From Elusimicrobiales bacterium (GTDB taxonomy: Bacteria > Elusimicrobiota > Elusimicrobia > Elusimicrobiales > Elusimicrobiaceae): 7,287 nucleotides of DNA. The stretch covers positions 1-7,287 of the forward strand of contig JAUNWB010000063.1 of assembly GCA_030540535.1 (NCBI GenBank), written 5' to 3'. Shown one piece after another: positions 6,318 through 7,287 of the stretch (position 1 is the stretch's first letter; every line of letters starts with the position of its first letter). The notes beneath the pieces are model-generated. The model did no database searches. It saw nothing but the letters and a program-made list of their open reading frames with translations, and was not told the DNA's origin. A program made the translations under genes and the position numbers.

Positions 6318-7076
6318 CTATTCTTCGCTCAAATGCAGCAACCGTTTAAGGATGGACCAGGATTTTTTGAAGTGGTTGCTGATAGGGTTGCCCTGGGATT
6401 GTGGCGGCGTATCGGGCTCGGTTTGCCCGGCCCGGGGGAGCGTATACCCGACGGAAGACGCCAGGCGGGCCAAATAATTGGAAGGTACGGCAAAGTTCAA
6501 ATTTTGGTTTCCGTCGCCCTGGTAGCTGGCAAACGCCACGGAAATTACTTCGCCCTTCGCGTTAAAGACGGGGCTGCCGCTTGAACTGGGGGAAATGGGC
6601 GCGCTGATTTGGTGCCAAATAACGCCGTTGGCTTTTTTGCGCACTTGGCTGATGAGTCCGGAACTGATGGTGTTTTGGAGTCGTCGCGGGTTGCCGATGA
6701 CGGTAATCGGCTGGCCGGGGAGGACGTTGTCCGAATCGGCCAGCCGGACGGTGGGCAAATTGAGGGCTTGAATCTTGAGCAGCGACAGGTCCACCTCGTC
6801 CGCGCTTGCGACGGTGACGGCTTCGCCCGATACGGTACCGTTGTTAAAGGTGATATTCATGTACAGTGCGTCGTCGGACACGTGACGGCTGGTGGCGATG
6901 AGCCCTTCGGGCAAAACGGCGAATCCCGTGCCGGTAAAAGTGGAGCCGTCTTTCTTTACAACGTTTACGGCTACGACGGCGGGCGCATTTTCCTGCGCGA
7001 TGCGGACGTGGTCGTTTTCCGCGCGCGCGGCGGTGCAGGCAAGCAGGAGGACGAGCGGAAACAGAAATTTCTTCAT
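6318..7076 (-). CDS. Exported trypsin-like serine protease (S1C/HtrA-type catalytic domain, no PDZ)
   Basis: From the ATG at 7076 the product is 252 aa with a signal peptide (MKKFLFPLVLLLACTAARA, SPase I cleavage after residue 19; LLAC at 11-14 also gives a poor lipobox). The catalytic triad is visible: His65 in ATSRHV, Asp96 in DEVDLSLLK, and Ser166 in SPSSSGSPVFN. The last departs from the usual GNSGGP but is compatible with this peptidase family. Other landmarks are GTGFAVLPEGLIAT (49-62), ITVIGNPRRLQNTISSGLIS (124-143) and LNFAVPSNYL (193-202). The domain ends near 205. In place of HtrA PDZ domains there is a short Pro/Gln/Gly linker and a basic amphipathic C-terminus (about 232-252, KKSWSILKRLLHL). 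It probably cleaves or senses envelope proteins. Longer starts (GTG 7142, ATG 7115) lack ribosome sites and spoil the signal peptide. The chosen ATG also lacks a Shine-Dalgarno site but sits at the expected transcript start. Confidence 0.9.
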   Translation of the reverse strand: MKKFLFPLVLLLACTAARAENDHVRIAQENAPAVVAVNVVKKDGSTFTGTGFAVLPEGLIATSRHVSDDALYMNITFNNGTVSGEAVTVASADEVDLSLLKIQALNLPTVRLADSDNVLPGQPITVIGNPRRLQNTISSGLISQVRKKANGVIWHQISAPISPSSSGSPVFNAKGEVISVAFASYQGDGNQNLNFAVPSNYLARLASSVGYTLPRAGQTEPDTPPQSQGNPISNHFKKSWSILKRLLHLSEE

Positions 7077-7082
7077 GTACTG

Positions 7083-7112
7083 ATTATATAATAAATTTTT
7101 TCCGGCCGGAAA
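7083..7112 (-). promoter_or_regulatory. Promoter of the serine protease gene, probably leaderless
   Basis: On the minus strand TATAAT occupies 7088-7083, and the protease ATG begins only six bases later (7076), where transcription would be expected to start. A partial -35 match (TTTCCG, 7112-7107) is 18 bp upstream and is part of a palindrome. With no Shine-Dalgarno sequence before the ATG, the simplest reading is a leaderless mRNA. Confidence 0.55.
7099..7112. promoter_or_regulatory. Perfect 14-bp palindrome, candidate operator
   Basis: TTTCCGGCCGGAAA reads the same on both strands with no spacer. It lies between the divergent protease and GreA promoters, covering the -35 area of the protease promoter and ending two bases before the -35 of the GreA promoter. 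Symmetry and position suit a dimeric regulator. No T-run and no loop make a terminator role unlikely. The regulator is unknown. Confidence 0.4.
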
Positions 7113-7114
7113 CA

Positions 7115-7143
7115 TTGAAATAAAAGCGCATAAATTGTACACT
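7115..7143 (+). promoter_or_regulatory. Promoter of the GreA-family gene
   Basis: TTGAAA (7115-7120) and TACACT (7138-7143) are separated by exactly 17 bp, with transcription expected near 7150. A TAAAAT at 7143-7148 is an alternative -10 with a poorer -35 spacing. A strong AAGGAG ribosome site (7156-7161) lies seven bases before the ATG. Confidence 0.55.
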
Positions 7144-7168
7144 AAAATTAAAGATAAGGAGTTAGATC

Positions 7169-7287
7169 ATGCCAGAAGCATTTTATGTCAGCCGCAAAAA
7201 ATACGAAGCTCTTGTAAATGAGCTGAAAGATTTAAAAGAATTAAAGGCCCAGCTTTCCAACGAAATCGGGGAAGCCGCCGCCCAGGG
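7169..7287 (+). CDS. greA: GreA/GreB-family transcription elongation factor, partial 5' end
   Basis: The first 39 codons are present and the gene runs off the right edge. The start MPEAFYVSRKKYEALVNELK, followed by the Leu/Lys-rich helix DLKELKAQLSNEIGEAAAQG, matches the N-terminal coiled coil of GreA-type factors. That coiled coil enters the RNA polymerase secondary channel and stimulates cleavage of backtracked transcripts. The conserved acidic tip (usually following Gly as D-x-x-E-N) lies just beyond the window, so catalytic competence cannot be judged. The ATG is supported by AAGGAG seven bases upstream. It is the only plus-strand gene and is divergent from the serine protease. GreA is favoured over GreB or a Gre paralogue, but the fragment is too short to settle this. 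Confidence 0.82.
   Translation, partial: MPEAFYVSRKKYEALVNELKDLKELKAQLSNEIGEAAAQ

Noticed and set aside
7077..7142. N-terminal extensions of the protease (GTG at 7142, ATG at 7115)
   Set aside because: They have no ribosome site, overlap the promoter and palindrome, and would place non-signal sequence before a classical signal peptide.

Overview
The window looks like a piece of a bacterial chromosome from a Gram-negative (two-membrane) organism. It encodes a TolC-type outer-membrane factor, a small outer-membrane beta-barrel, a lipoprotein and several proteins with signal peptides. Genes are tightly packed, usually with purine-rich Shine-Dalgarno sites, and the sequence is moderately GC-rich. 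The flavour of the proteins, especially the small YjbH-like barrel, suggests a lineage such as Elusimicrobiota. That is an impression only: nothing in the window fixes the phylum. No mobile element, CRISPR array, tRNA or rRNA is visible.

Layout. All genes but one are on the minus strand, so they read from right to left. At the right edge (7169-7287, plus strand) is the start of a GreA-family transcription elongation factor. Divergent from it is a small exported trypsin-like serine protease (6318-7076). The two share a 92-bp intergenic region that holds back-to-back promoters and a perfect 14-bp palindrome. A 125-bp gap with its own promoter signals follows. Next is a large protein of unknown function with a single membrane anchor (4288-6192, 634 aa), closed by a clear intrinsic terminator (4242-4271).

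From a promoter at about 4196-4224 starts a compact minus-strand operon that runs off the left edge. Its order is: lipoprotein (185 aa), YjbH-like beta-barrel (243 aa), two-helix membrane protein ending in a HAMP domain (152 aa), TolC-family outer-membrane protein (433 aa), exported patatin-like phospholipase (319 aa), and the first 36 codons of another exported or lipoprotein-like product. Junctions are +10, +9, +14, -4 (ATGA overlap) and -17 bp, so co-transcription and partial translational coupling are very likely.

How the genes may work together. Every readable product of the left operon is predicted to act in the envelope: outer-membrane lipoprotein, outer-membrane barrel, inner-membrane HAMP protein, outer-membrane channel and periplasmic lipid hydrolase. 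This suggests an envelope export or lipid-remodelling module, but no inner-membrane pump or adaptor subunit is seen in the window and the substrate cannot be inferred. The protease and the 634-aa protein may form a second, loosely connected envelope pair. Both carry a short motif of Asn-Pro followed by an amphipathic basic stretch.
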